From NCBI RefSeq assembly GCF_932526225.1, contig NC_064037.1, forward strand, positions 7,176,203 through 7,236,202: a stretch of 60,000 bases of DNA. The letters are read 5' to 3'. This document shows positions 25,401 through 34,213 of this stretch, one piece after another; within the stretch, counting starts at the first letter, position 1; each line of letters starts with the position of its first letter. The stretch comes from Nematostella vectensis (taxonomy: Eukaryota > Cnidaria > Anthozoa > Actiniaria > Edwardsiidae). The translations under genes and the position numbers were made by a program. The notes below the pieces were generated by a model. The model saw nothing but the letters and a program-made list of their open reading frames with translations. It did not search any database and was not told the origin of the DNA.

Positions 25401-28400
25401 AGAGGGAGGGGCCAGGAGGAGGTGCCTTCTACTAATCATTTTTATAACATTTCAATATGTTGACCTACAGTAAGACCCTCTTCTTGAATTTAGGCAATTA
25501 CATACTTCAATTTTTGATGCTCTGTGGACTAGGTAAAATCATACCTGGCAACTCTCCCGCATTAGGCGGGTATCTCAAAATTTTGGACCCCTTTTCCCAC
25601 TCTCCCGCATTGAGCACCAAATCTCCCTCTTTTAAGCGATTTTTATGCTTCCAAAAAATTATTATATAGAAAATCGTCATTTTGCCTATTTTCTATTAAA
25701 ATATTTGAACAATAATTCCCTTGCATAGCGTAATTAATCTAACACTCTCATGAGATCTACAAGTGGATTTGTTCATGAGAGATTTCTATACGGCAAACGC
25801 CTGCAAGGTTAAACCCACCCCTCCCCCAAAAAATGAATATACTCCACCCCTCCCCCCAAACATTCTCAAGCCTTGAGATTTTCGGAGGTTGACAGGTAGG
25901 TAAAATTAACTTACAGTTGGGAGCAGCAGCTAGTGTGGGGATATGAGAGAAATTGTTTCATGTTTCACCCTCTCAAAGGTAACAAGCCTCAGTTATTCTC
26001 ATTTTATTCCATGTGTTGTTATTCTATGTTTACAAGGGGAGGTAGCAACAGCCCTGTAACAAGTAGTCTCACTCACATCTTTACTGCACAGCAGTGTGTA
26101 TGCACGCCTCGCAGCATGTCTCTTGTGCAAGAAGAGCTTACGAAACTTGTCCTTTTCGATACTTGTGAATGTGTCATACACTACTGCAAGTAGCTAAGGA
26201 TTAGAATGAAAAATAATCATCTTAGAAAAAAACAGACTTTCAAATTTGCATGAATTTTTCAAAATACAAGAAATTTACAATTCTATGAACTCGAACTAGA
26301 CTGTACCAAAATGTAAACTCTGAAAGTAATGCCAATTTTGGAAGTCTTGCAAGTTTTACAGCAAGATAAAATGTTTCCTAGTTCCATAGTCCCATCCTAT
26401 AAAGCAGTAAACCACCAAATTTTGCATCACCTTTCATTCCCAGAATTTCAGTCTTAACTGGAAGAAGTACAAGGTATGCAATGATTTACCAGGTTCATAA
26501 GGAAGTACAATGCGACAGAGATGTAGGCAATGAAGAAGATAACAGACCATCTGGACTTGGCATATGATGGCATCATCACGTCAGGGTAGCTACAAAAAAA
26601 ACGGAATATGGCAGAAGACAGACATTTGTAAATAATGATTGTGATTGAATATGATGGTGGAATGTGGTATGGATTAGGTCATACTTTGCAGTTGTCAGTA
26701 GTACGAAGAGGCTGATAAAACTTCTTTCAAATGTGGTAAAATACTAAAAAAAATGGGAAAAAAGAGAAATATATAAATCAATCAAGTTTACTTCATTGGA
26801 TAAGTACATGTAGTGATATAAGTATATAGTATTCTGATGATAAGGAGTAGACATAAAAAAGAAAAACCAATATGGCATCATCCTCAGGGGACCAGAACGC
26901 ATACTCCAGCTTCCGGTGTCTGCGTTGCCCTTGGTCCCAAAGGATAATTAGCATAGATCCCTTGGCATTTTAATTAATTATTATGTAAAATATTATTTTG
27001 TTTTTATAAGGGATAGTTTTGCTGCATGTACCTCATCATCTTGGTTTGATGAAAATAGATAAAACCCTGAAAAAATAAATAACAGGATTTAAAAAAAAGG
27101 TTTAAAGAAAAGTTTCATACACATGATAAAAAACAAATATTAATATAAACGTACCAAGCATTGCAAATATAAAAATAAAAAATAATAGCAAGACGAGCAT
27201 GTCCAATATTGGTGGCAGGGATAGCATCACCTGTCGCAGTGTTCTATAAAATACAAAAATAAAAAAGTCAAAATAAGTACTCAATGAATATTGCAATTAA
27301 TTTATAATTGTTTCTAATACATTTGCACTGTGAGGATCACTAAGTTGTAGCACAGAGTGCTGTATAAGTATCAAAAACAATAAACAAATCCACATGATTT
27401 AAAATAAGTCTAGCATAATAAATCTGTTGTACTTTTAAAATAACTTCCTTCTAAATATCTCATAACTTTCAGGGGCCAATGTTTTCTCAATTTTCAACAA
27501 AACTGTGGGATATGATCATAAGCTCCTTGGCAAACTTTAATATTTTTAAAGTCATAGTAGGTGAGAGCATTTCTACTGCTCGCTTATTTTGAATTGCAGA
27601 TGATCACCTTCTAACACCTCGCAGATAGAAGCTGTCAATCAAAAACAATGGGCGTAAGGCTCTTGTTACACGGACATGGTTCTTGCTTCTTATCACCACA
27701 ACAATGGCCTCAATATACATCACACAAAGAACTAAAAACTAAACAAGGGAGGTAACTATGAGAAAAAAATTGCAGTAACCAAATATTAATTACACATTAT
27801 CAAAATGGTTGGGTCTTCTCTGTATTTTGCTGGGCTGGCGTTCGTGAGGAAAAGAGACCTCTGCCATGGGTCGAAAATGTTTCGCTGCACAGGCGTGAGA
27901 GTTTCTAAGTGACCAAATGGCGTGCCAAAACCCATACCATAGCGCGAAAGCTGTCAATATGCTTTGCATGAGTTTTGTCGCAAATTATGAATCAAACTCC
28001 AGTTAGTTCTCCCCTTCTAAAAAGAAAACAACTGTTCAATTTCAATCACCTAAAACGTCACTTAAAAGAGTGAACAGCGAACGCAGCAAAGACAAGTTTT
28101 GTCTTGTTTGTGGGATGAAGACATCTGTGGGATAAAGACATCTGGGCAGGTGAGTTTCTTCAATGTAAATATCGCACATTGGGACTCGAAGAAAATGTTA
28201 CCAAACTTTTTGGTAAACTTAGAATAGCTTATTCCAGAAGAATATGCAAAAGCTGTAAACAGAGGATTGACTTGGTATTCAAAAGAGAGAAAATTCTGAA
28301 TGAAGATAATAAATGAATGACAATTAAATGAAAATAATTAAATGGCTTCTTTTATAATTCGTCGCATCATATTTCTATGGAGGACCCCGTTTCGAATGAG

Positions 28401-31400
28401 GGCTTATTATCACATAGCGGATATACGCTTCACGCATGCGCTAGTCATTGTGGGCTCAAATAGTGGCCAGTAAACAATGAACAGAGCATGCACTCTGAAT
28501 CTCTCGACCGTGGACGGCAGTTTGATCAAACAAAGTTTTGACCCATGACAGAGGTCTCTTTTCCTCGCCAACACCAGCCCAGCGAAATACAGAGAAAAGA
28601 GGCCTCTGCTAGCAGGGAAGACACAAACCTTTTCATTTCTCTAATTATTACATTTTTATTAATAAAGAAATAAGGGTGGCTAAGAAAGGGGTGCAGCCAC
28701 ACCCTTAATGGTTACTTCCTTATACATTTTGAAAATACTGGGTGGGGGGGATGGGGGGGATGGGGGTGGGAGATGGGCACTAGTCACCAAAGGCCCCTCC
28801 CCCTGCTACGGCCCTGTTGAGAGACGTTGATAGCCCATACCTTTGCAAGTGATCGTTTATGTGTGAAGAATGATTTCAGACCTTGCCATTTCATCTTGAC
28901 AAATGCCCCACAGGCCAGCATAGAAAGAGCAGTAACCTCCAAAATACCATGAACCTATCAGATAAAAAACATTTGCATGGAATTTCAGCATAGCAGTTAT
29001 TCTATAGCTGTCTCAAAAAGATGAACAATAACCCTAAGATGCTACATGTGCCATTTCACTTTATTAAGAGGGGTAGGGTTTTGGTAAGAGAAAAGGTCAC
29101 TGCTTTCGAAAAGTTTGAATAATCTCTGATTCTTGATGTATTTTGTTGATATAAAATTCTAGTTTTTTATGTTCCTTTGTCTGCTGTTTTGAAAGCCTTG
29201 TGTGATTGTAGTTGCTCTGAATGAATGTTGAACTATAGGGAGTGCATAAAAACTGTCATATCCCATCCCTCTATACATGTCAGCCCATGCAATATTAATA
29301 ACACAATAACTAACAGAAAATGTATCTAAAAAATTATCCCATAGCCCTATCCTCCCACTGTTTGCCCACTGAAACACTATATCACTCTCTGTATGAACAC
29401 AAACTTCATACAGAGAGTGATATATAAAAACATATGTCCCATTGCCCTGTCCCTCTATCTGTTAAACTTACTTACAGAAAATGTAGTAAACAAATTGTCC
29501 CATAGACTGTACAATGCAGACATACTTACTGGGGCTCCAAGTGACAGAACATTGCTGGTAGGTAATGCTCCATTGAATGGGTGCTCAGCAAGGCCCAGGG
29601 CCAACAATAGCGTTGATGCCATTAAGTCAAGTATATTGTACCAGGTACTGTGAGCTATGTTGTACCATGTAATGGTATGTTGTGTGGGGTGATTATCAAA
29701 TCTGTCATTGTCCAGCCCTTCATTGAGGTAGATAGCAGCATCCTTAAATAAAAAAGGGAAAAAAAGAAATAATTTAAGCTTTGAACAAGTAATGAACAAT
29801 TCAGCAACCACTGTATACTTTGGTGGATGACATATATGCATGAAAGAACAAAAAAAAGATATTAAAAAAGCAGTTTGTCTAAAAGTGAAAGAAAGAAAAT
29901 TTTAGTTAATACTATTGGTAATACATCAGTTGATTTCTTACTTTTGCTGGGCCTAAAGTCATGACAATTAGCCCAGTCTGTATATTTTACGTCTAATATT
30001 GCCTGCAAGTCATGTGGCTTGCAGACAGAGTGAAGATGATAAAATGCAAATGTATGGGGTGGGGGCGTGGGTTGTGGAGGGGAGGGTTGATGTGATAAGT
30101 AGTCAATAATCAAGAGTTCTATTTTACAAAAGATCACCAGACTGATCACCATCGTTACCAAGTTTGCATAAACTTATTTTAAGATCCTATCTCGAAGCTG
30201 TTAGACTAGAAGATAAAACAAAACTGCGAAGCTAAAATATGCACGAACCTTAGTTACACTCAAGACGTACAAGTATAAAGAATAATCGTTTCGAGTTATT
30301 TTACTGGAAGCTAAATGATAATAGCTTTGAACCAACTGCAATCGAATATTGGAACATGGAATACAGAACTGTCACAGTACGTACCTGGTACACGAATAAG
30401 ACGTCTTTTACATCATCGTTTAGCATATCTTTTTGGTTTTCGATCACGGAGTCCTGTTCAGGCCCAGTTGCACAAATGTCGTCAACGACATCTGATACAC
30501 AAGAAAAATAAGAAATACTTAGCATTTTTTAGAAACAACAGACGCCCTGTCACACTTCAGCAAATTATCATCATCGTAGTAGTACTTGTTGATACCAAAC
30601 CCCCAGCTCGAAATCCTACCGCGCTCAAAGATTATCGAATTCTGGTTGTCGTATCCATCGCTGCTTAAAATAAAAAAATACATTTACCTTCAATGAGACA
30701 AGTTTTGAGATTATCACCAGAGCAACTAGGATCGCTATTCCTCATTTAAAGATAGAACTATCAATATTTTCGCTAGGCAAATCAGAGGGTCAACGTTGTG
30801 TTTTGATGATTCTGGCTCAGCGCTCACATCTTATAAGCCGCTGACCAGCTCCATAAAACGCAGACCCATAAAATTTGAAAAAGCGCCTCTCTATTAGTCT
30901 ATTAAAAATCTGCTGAAACATATCAAGAAAATTTAGCCAAAAATTGTTGTTTTTGCCAGACGCGGTCACTTCCATATTAGGAAACTAATATAACTGATAG
31001 AATAGAATTAATTTCGGGGCGAGAAAGCAATCTGATACCCTGGTTCCAGATCCTCGAACGTCTCTCGGCCAGCGAGGCCACTAAATCATAAATAGAGACG
31101 TTCGGGGCTCTGGAACCAGGAGGGTAGCCATCTGACAGCTCGCCCCGAAATATGCTTTGCGAGTATAAAATATTTACTATACAATTTAATGAAATTACGG
31201 GGCATAAAGCAAAAACGACAACTCGCCCCGAGATTTAGTTTACACTGAGTTCCCATTTTCTAAGTGTGGCTTTGTAACCTGTATGTGTACAGGGCTGTAT
31301 GATGATTCAAAATTTCTTTATTCACCTTGAAGCGCTTGGCAGTTTTAAACAAAAATTGATAGTTTTGGAGAGATTACTGTAAGTTTGAGCGATTATCGGG

Positions 31401-31937
31401 ATTTACGCATTGGCATAAGGGATAGTGTGTTGTCGGTAATCGTCAATTGTGCCGGAAGTAAATATTCTGTTTACAGGGTTTATCAAAAACGCAAAATTCA
31501 AAAGAAAGTGCTGGAATATTCCCAACAAATATTCCTCGTTTTGGAATAGATATTAGTTAAATTCAACGAAAAACACTTAGGATTATTTTGGAATGCCGGG
31601 CTGTTAGTTTTTTGAGGACCCCATCAGACAGTCGGACCTCTCGTCACTGCGTTAAATACTGCATGCCTCTCGTTGATCTAAAAGGATTAACATTCATTGC
31701 GATGTACGCATTGGCATGGTATAATTGCGGCAAAGTATTTTAACAAAACTAATAGATAAGCGTCGAAATTAGTTGCTTTTCACCTCTTTGACTTTCTTCA
31801 ATAGGAGACCTCTCCTCGGAATACGCAGGGTTCTTGTTTTGGACGGGAGAGCTTGAGGGGCCATTACTCTGTTGCTGTGAAATTTCTTTAAACGGGGCAA
31901 TATTTGTCTCATCTGTTTCGAACGCAGGATTCATCAC
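14496..31937 (-). CDS. TPCN1: Two-pore segment channel (TPC1-like), 28 exons, about 839 aa
   Basis: Encodes a two-pore cation channel of the endolysosomal/acidic-organelle family (two six-TM repeats; Na+/Ca2+ flux regulated by PI(3,5)P2, NAADP adaptors and voltage in relatives). Exons, minus order: 31937-31784, 30491-30385, 29742-29530, 28954-28841, 27738-27608, 27243-27151, 27065-27032, 26743-26685, 26589-26490, 26193-26077, 25336-25273, 24618-24558, 24220-24169, 23830-23758, 23606-23562, 23304-23244, 22804-22755, 22262-22190, 21846-21739, 21444-21373, 19052-18963, 18256-18177, 18111-18065, 17289-17221, 16923-16839, 16407-16307, 15312-15241, 14690-14496. All 27 junctions keep frame, and the sum is 840 codons including stop. 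Start chosen: ATG-ATG at 31937. The length is close to human TPC1 (816). Weak points: the exon 6 donor (the better-looking GT at 27154 breaks the frame), the exon 16 and 17 boundaries, and whether TGA at 14496 or a GTATGA donor ends exon 28. Confidence 0.92.
14720..15208. repeat. Trinucleotide-rich (GAT/GGT)n tract
   Basis: Almost pure GATGATGAT and GGTGGTGAT blocks in the intron between TPCN1-like exons 27 and 28. The tract produces artefactual Met/Val-, Asp/Gly- and His-rich ORFs on both strands. It ends about 30 bp beyond the exon 27 donor (15240). Confidence 0.95.
15685..16325. repeat. 60-bp minisatellite spanning the TPCN1-like exon 26 donor
   Basis: The unit runs GTATAATGTCTCACCG, then a variable block, then CACATCTCAGTGAGG, then TTGGGCTACCTGTG. 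Copies nearest the exon (16181-16320) carry exactly the exon-end sequence TTCTCCCTCTTGCACAC next to the CTCACC donor complement. Copies farther from the exon (16150 down to 15685) replace it with CTACATCCTATGCC and become diverged. About 10-11 units. The unit length is a multiple of 3. Confidence 0.92.
16839..25336 (-). CDS. TPCN1: TPCN1-like exons 11-25: inter-repeat linker and repeat II
   Basis: Exons 11-13 code for the EF-hand-like linker ([36 protein letters not shown]). Exons 14-18 carry S1-S2 of repeat II and [13 protein letters not shown]. Exon 19 holds S3 and most of S4 ([11 protein letters not shown]). Exon 20 is [20 protein letters not shown]. Exon 21 is S5 ([20 protein letters not shown]) and ends at NCC. 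Exon 22 carries [14 protein letters not shown]. Exon 23 holds pore II ([16 protein letters not shown]) with V659-N660-N661 as the VNN filter. Exons 24-25 form S6 II, including [17 protein letters not shown]. The TAN/VNN filter pair is the hallmark of animal TPC1 channels. Confidence 0.9.
17380..17848. mobile_element. Non-autonomous inverted-repeat element, CCCTGGTTCCAGAGCCTCG family, copy 1
   Basis: The left end (ACCCTGGTTCCAGAGCCTCG, then GTGGCCAGCGAGGTTG) and the right end (CAACCTCGCTGGCCAC, then GAGGTTCTGGGACCAGGGT) are inverted repeats of about 65 bp enclosing about 340 bp without a convincing ORF. A compact second copy is at 31034-31128. It lies in an intron of the TPCN1-like gene. Confidence 0.75.
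18436..18646. mobile_element. Short MITE with GTCATCTTGGATTC ends
   Basis: GTCATCTTGGATTCTATTGTT at the left and AACAATAGAATCCAAGATGG (then ATGAC) at the right form imperfect terminal inverted repeats about 210 bp apart. It is intronic in the TPCN1-like gene, with no ORF. Confidence 0.6.
19138..19190 (-). pseudogene. Decayed duplicate of part of TPCN1-like exon 21 (S5 of repeat II)
   Basis: The plus-strand ATTCCAAACCGACGATACC, then about 10 bp, then TAGTACAAACACA, mirrors ATTCCAAACCGATGATACC, then about 9 bp, then TAGTACAAGCACA inside exon 21 (about 18999-19034). The copy carries a 2-bp insertion and then reaches an in-frame stop, so it cannot serve as an alternative exon. It sits 5' of exon 21 on the minus strand, between that exon and the 55-bp array. 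Confidence 0.65.
19310..21380. repeat. 55-bp minisatellite (about 37 copies) spanning the TPCN1-like exon 20 donor
   Basis: Plus-strand unit: CACCTGAACATGTCATGCGA, then CACGACCACGGACAAGTCCT, then GCACGTCACACAACA. On the transcribed minus strand each unit reads ATGTTCAG|GTGTGTTGTGTGAC (or GTATGT). This is the last 8 bases of exon 20 plus its 5' splice site. The real donor at 21372 is the final copy. CCTGAACAT recurs at exact 55-bp steps from 19392 to 21372. Positions 19921-20160 and 20581-20820 are identical, a 660-bp (12-unit) higher-order duplication. Confidence 0.95.
22440..22718. mobile_element. MITE with AGGGACCTTAAGCAA / TTGCTTTAAGTCCCT ends
   Basis: Inverted ends AGGGACCTTAAGCAAGGATGACGACG and (C)GTCGCCGTTTTCGTTGCTTTAAGTCCCT (in parts) enclose about 230 bp. 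It is intronic in the TPCN1-like gene and has no ORF. Confidence 0.6.
23925..24157. repeat. About 41-bp tandem array beginning 12 bp after the TPCN1-like exon 13 donor
   Basis: Five to six copies of GAGAACTAAAATAGCAAATG followed by GTAATGTGACCATT. The copy nearest the exon ends at about 24157 and the exon 13 donor is at 24168. Confidence 0.85.
24700..24870. repeat. Dispersed element end, CCCCCTG.TA.GGCCCTG family
   Basis: Two GGGGGGCACA blocks, a 12-G tract and the right end CCCCACCCCCTGTTATGGCCCTG. A related right end, CCCCTCCCCCTGCTACGGCCCTG, is at 28794-28816, preceded by a comparable G-rich block. Probably two copies of one short element. Confidence 0.5.
25535..25905. repeat. Candidate short element with CATACCTGGCAACTC / GTTGACAGGTA ends
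   Basis: The left end contains ATACCTGGCAACTCTCCCGC and a second TCTCCCGCATT. The right end reads GGAGGTTGACAGGTAGGTA, a loose inverted match to the left end. No coding potential. Only one copy in the window. Confidence 0.4.
26077..27738 (-). CDS. TPCN1: TPCN1-like exons 5-10: repeat I S3-S6 and pore I
   Basis: Exon 5 gives S3-S4 ([20 protein letters not shown], then [17 protein letters not shown]). Exon 6 gives the S4-S5 linker and S5 ([20 protein letters not shown]). Exons 8-9 give the pore helix and filter, with T300-A301-N302 as the family TAN signature, then MMPSY and S6 ([15 protein letters not shown]). Exon 10 ([20 protein letters not shown]) continues S6 into the basic linker. The exon 6/7 junction needs a GTTTAT donor at 27150 to stay in frame, giving ...MLGTVYLFSS. 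Confidence 0.9.
27814..28615. mobile_element. About 800-bp inverted-repeat element with decayed CxxC ORF
   Basis: The left CTGTATTTTGCTGGGCTGG, then GAGGAAAAGAGACCTCTG and CATGGGTC, is mirrored at the right by GACCCATGACAGAGGTCTCT, then TTTCCTCGCC and CAGCCCAGCGAAATACAG, giving inverted repeats of about 60 bp. Between them, plus-strand fragments read [14 protein letters not shown] and, in a shifted frame, [18 protein letters not shown]. These look like the two halves of a broken CxxC zinc-binding region, so this is probably a dead relative of a transposon-encoded protein. It lies in TPCN1-like intron 4. Confidence 0.65.
28841..31937 (-). CDS. TPCN1: TPCN1-like exons 1-4: cytoplasmic N-terminus and start of repeat I
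   Basis: Exons 1-2 code for a polar, poorly conserved N-terminal tail of 87 residues. Exon 3 starts with [19 protein letters not shown], which corresponds to the family-specific EAAIYL.EG..ND. motif before S1. It then gives S1 ([20 protein letters not shown]). Exon 4 ([18 protein letters not shown] then [10 protein letters not shown]) covers S2 and the linker to S3. Confidence 0.9.
29378..29424. repeat. Perfect 19-bp hairpin
   Basis: Arms TATATCACTCTCTGTATGA and its exact complement are separated by a 9-base loop (29397-29405). It is in intron 3 of the TPCN1-like gene. Confidence 0.85.
31015..31156. mobile_element. Nested inverted repeats: GGGGCGAG ends around copy 2 of the CCCTGGTTCC family
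   Basis: The outer pair is TTCGGGGCGAG and CTCGCCCCGAA. The inner pair is ACCCTGGTTCCAGATCCTCG and GGGGCTCTGGAACCAGG.GGGT, the family also seen at 17380-17848. A further CTCGCCCCGAGA half-site follows at about 31214. Confidence 0.65.
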
Positions 31938-32293
31938 AGGTTAAAAGGATTTCTAACAGTAAAATTAAGAGGCTCATCAAGTCGTAAACCTTTGTTCCGT
32001 ACGTAACGCTCGAAAAAACACGGAAGCCTTTTCCATTATTATAACGGTCGAGATCTGACGGGTGATTATCAAAAACTCAGACATCACGCAAAGTATACAG
32101 GCGCTAAATATTTTATTTGCATGATATGTGCAATTTTTCATTAGCTGATTAACACACGTTTTAATTGTGGTCTTGGTACAAGTACGGGTAATTTTATTCT
32201 TTTAGTTTACAGCTTCTTCTATAGAGCATAACGGTGAAAATGTCACAAAGACCTTGACCTCTTTTTTTACCTTAATTTTTAATTTTGTCACGA

Positions 32294-33405
32294 TGTGAGT
32301 ACAAGAGACCATGATATAAGAGAACGAATCCCCATGGCCCATGATAACGTCCATGAAAGATATATTTAGATTGGGCGAGCTTGTCAATCATAGCATCCAT
32401 ACATGGTTCGTCGCGCCATATTTGGTTATGGGCACCACGAGCTAGTACAATTTTAAACCAATTTTTTTCCCCTGCACTTCTTTACTTCGTTCGCTACCTG
32501 TTTTTATCCTTTTAGCTTCTCTTCAAGGCTCATGATCACAATGCTACTCATGGGGTGGTGTCCTGTTATCTGTTAAGTTATCTAATGTTTAGTTATCTAA
32601 ATGTTATATAAATAATTGAACGGGAAGACATCGGGGAGACGGTGAATTCGGAGTTAATTCAAGATGCATCGTGCAGACTCCTGAAAAGTTCTTTTTCTCT
32701 GCAATTCGGTGAGATAGAATACCTAGGCATTCTCAGAGTCTATGTTATGTATTTTAATACAAGAAGGCCTTTTGATTTATAACATTTTTAGATGAATGAA
32801 CATCAATTTTTCACGCACATGTTCAGAAATCATGTCACTCAAGAAACCCTTGTCACTGGAATAAGATCTACTTCATTATAAAGACTTGAAATCTTTTATT
32901 TGTAATATCGGTGTGAATATAATGGTATTAAGTTCTGGATGTATCTTTTTCATTAAAAGGGAATTGGAAGAGAATTGTGTTTTGTAAACACAGATTTATG
33001 ATTGATTGTTGTGTTTTAAGTTAATTTGCGAATCAGCAGTGAAAACTTTTACTGGGAAAGTTGATCCCAGAGCCTAAAATCACGCACTTTATGCATTTCA
33101 ATGTCCCAGAAACGGTTGATTGGCTCCAGCGTACTCTATGGAAGATCATTTTTACAGCGTTCGTAAAAAAGGAAGGTATTTTCGGTCAAAAAGATTCCCG
33201 AAACATCCTTTGCCGGATCACATTGCTGAAGATATGATCGCGCGTAAGACTCGTGTTGCTAGGAAACGTGAGCGCTAACCAATCAGAGACGTATCTAAAA
33301 ATAACTGCTTGTTCTAAAAATAGTTTTTACGGACGTCATCATTGGAACCTACCCTAATACGGGGGTTTCGTTCTCTTACATCATGGTCTCTTGATGAGTA
33401 TAATA
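32294..33405. mobile_element. 1.1-kb non-autonomous element with about 100-bp inverted ends
   Basis: The left CAAGAGACCATGATATAAGA, then GAACGAATCCCC, is inverted at the right as GTTTCGTTCTCTTACATCAT, then GGTCTCTTGATG. A second matching block, GATAACGTCCATGAAAGATA versus TTTACGGACGTCATC, lies further in. The interior (32400-33300) has no recognisable ORF. It lies upstream of the TPCN1-like start. Confidence 0.65.
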
Positions 33406-33959
33406 TGCTGTTTGGAATGGGTCGATACTCCCATTAACCAACCATTCGCTCCCTCTTGATCTTTGTTTCGGTATCTAGTCCTTGGAACAAGAGCAACGTA
33501 GGGAGAGGAAAGAAACTCATGACCAAAACAACCTTGGACACGCAAATGAACGAGTCTCAGAGTGTCTCAGCGTCTAAAATCTGGGGACCATGCCCTGGCT
33601 ATAAATCCATGCTGGACACACCCATTTTGATATCCTCATTTTCTCTACGAGTATCAGAAATTTTTAATCTGTTAATTAATAAAGGGAAGTCCCCCGTGGG
33701 TAGGGGCAGGGAAAAGCGGGGGGGGGGGGGGGGGGGGGGGGGTGATGGACTGATAATACCCCAACACTACTTTAGGCCTTCTCCGCGGCCATTTAAAAAT
33801 CAGGCATACAGCTCCTTTACAAATGCGCACCTCCACATCCCTTTATTAGAGATGTTTATCTTGTAGTAAAAGGTTACTTTGCGCAAAAAAAAAAAAAAAA
33901 AAAACTCTGAAAGATCAGTCGCAATAACCAAATATTTCTTTACTTTGACAGAAGGGGTC

Positions 33960-34213
33960 TTAAAGCCGCATTGTCACCAGTTTACTTCCGGAGGTCCGAC
34001 GGAAACCTCAACCGTTAAAAGACAAAAGAATCTTTTAAAATTCGAGATATTTAACAGGCCATCCGCTCTAAATTATCAATCCTATCCTCAAAGAAACTTC
34101 CAATAGACACACTGCTTTCAATATTCTGAAATATTTTTCGCGTTTTCCGTTAAAAATCATCGGATATTGTTACGTATTCGACCGAAAGTAAACTGGTGAC
34201 AATGCGGCTTTAA
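33960..34213. mobile_element. TTAA-flanked MITE, copy 1
   Basis: Begins TTAAAGCCGCATTGTCACCA and ends TGGTGACAATGCGGCTTTAA, with about 28-bp terminal inverted repeats (extending to GTTTACTT). Both ends fall on TTAA, the target used by piggyBac-type transposases. A 257-bp relative in the opposite internal orientation is at 54449-54705. Confidence 0.85.

Noticed and set aside
27102-27155. Donor GTACGT at 27154 for TPCN1-like exon 6
   Set aside because: It matches the consensus better but breaks the frame into exons 7-8. The GTTTAT donor at 27150 keeps it.
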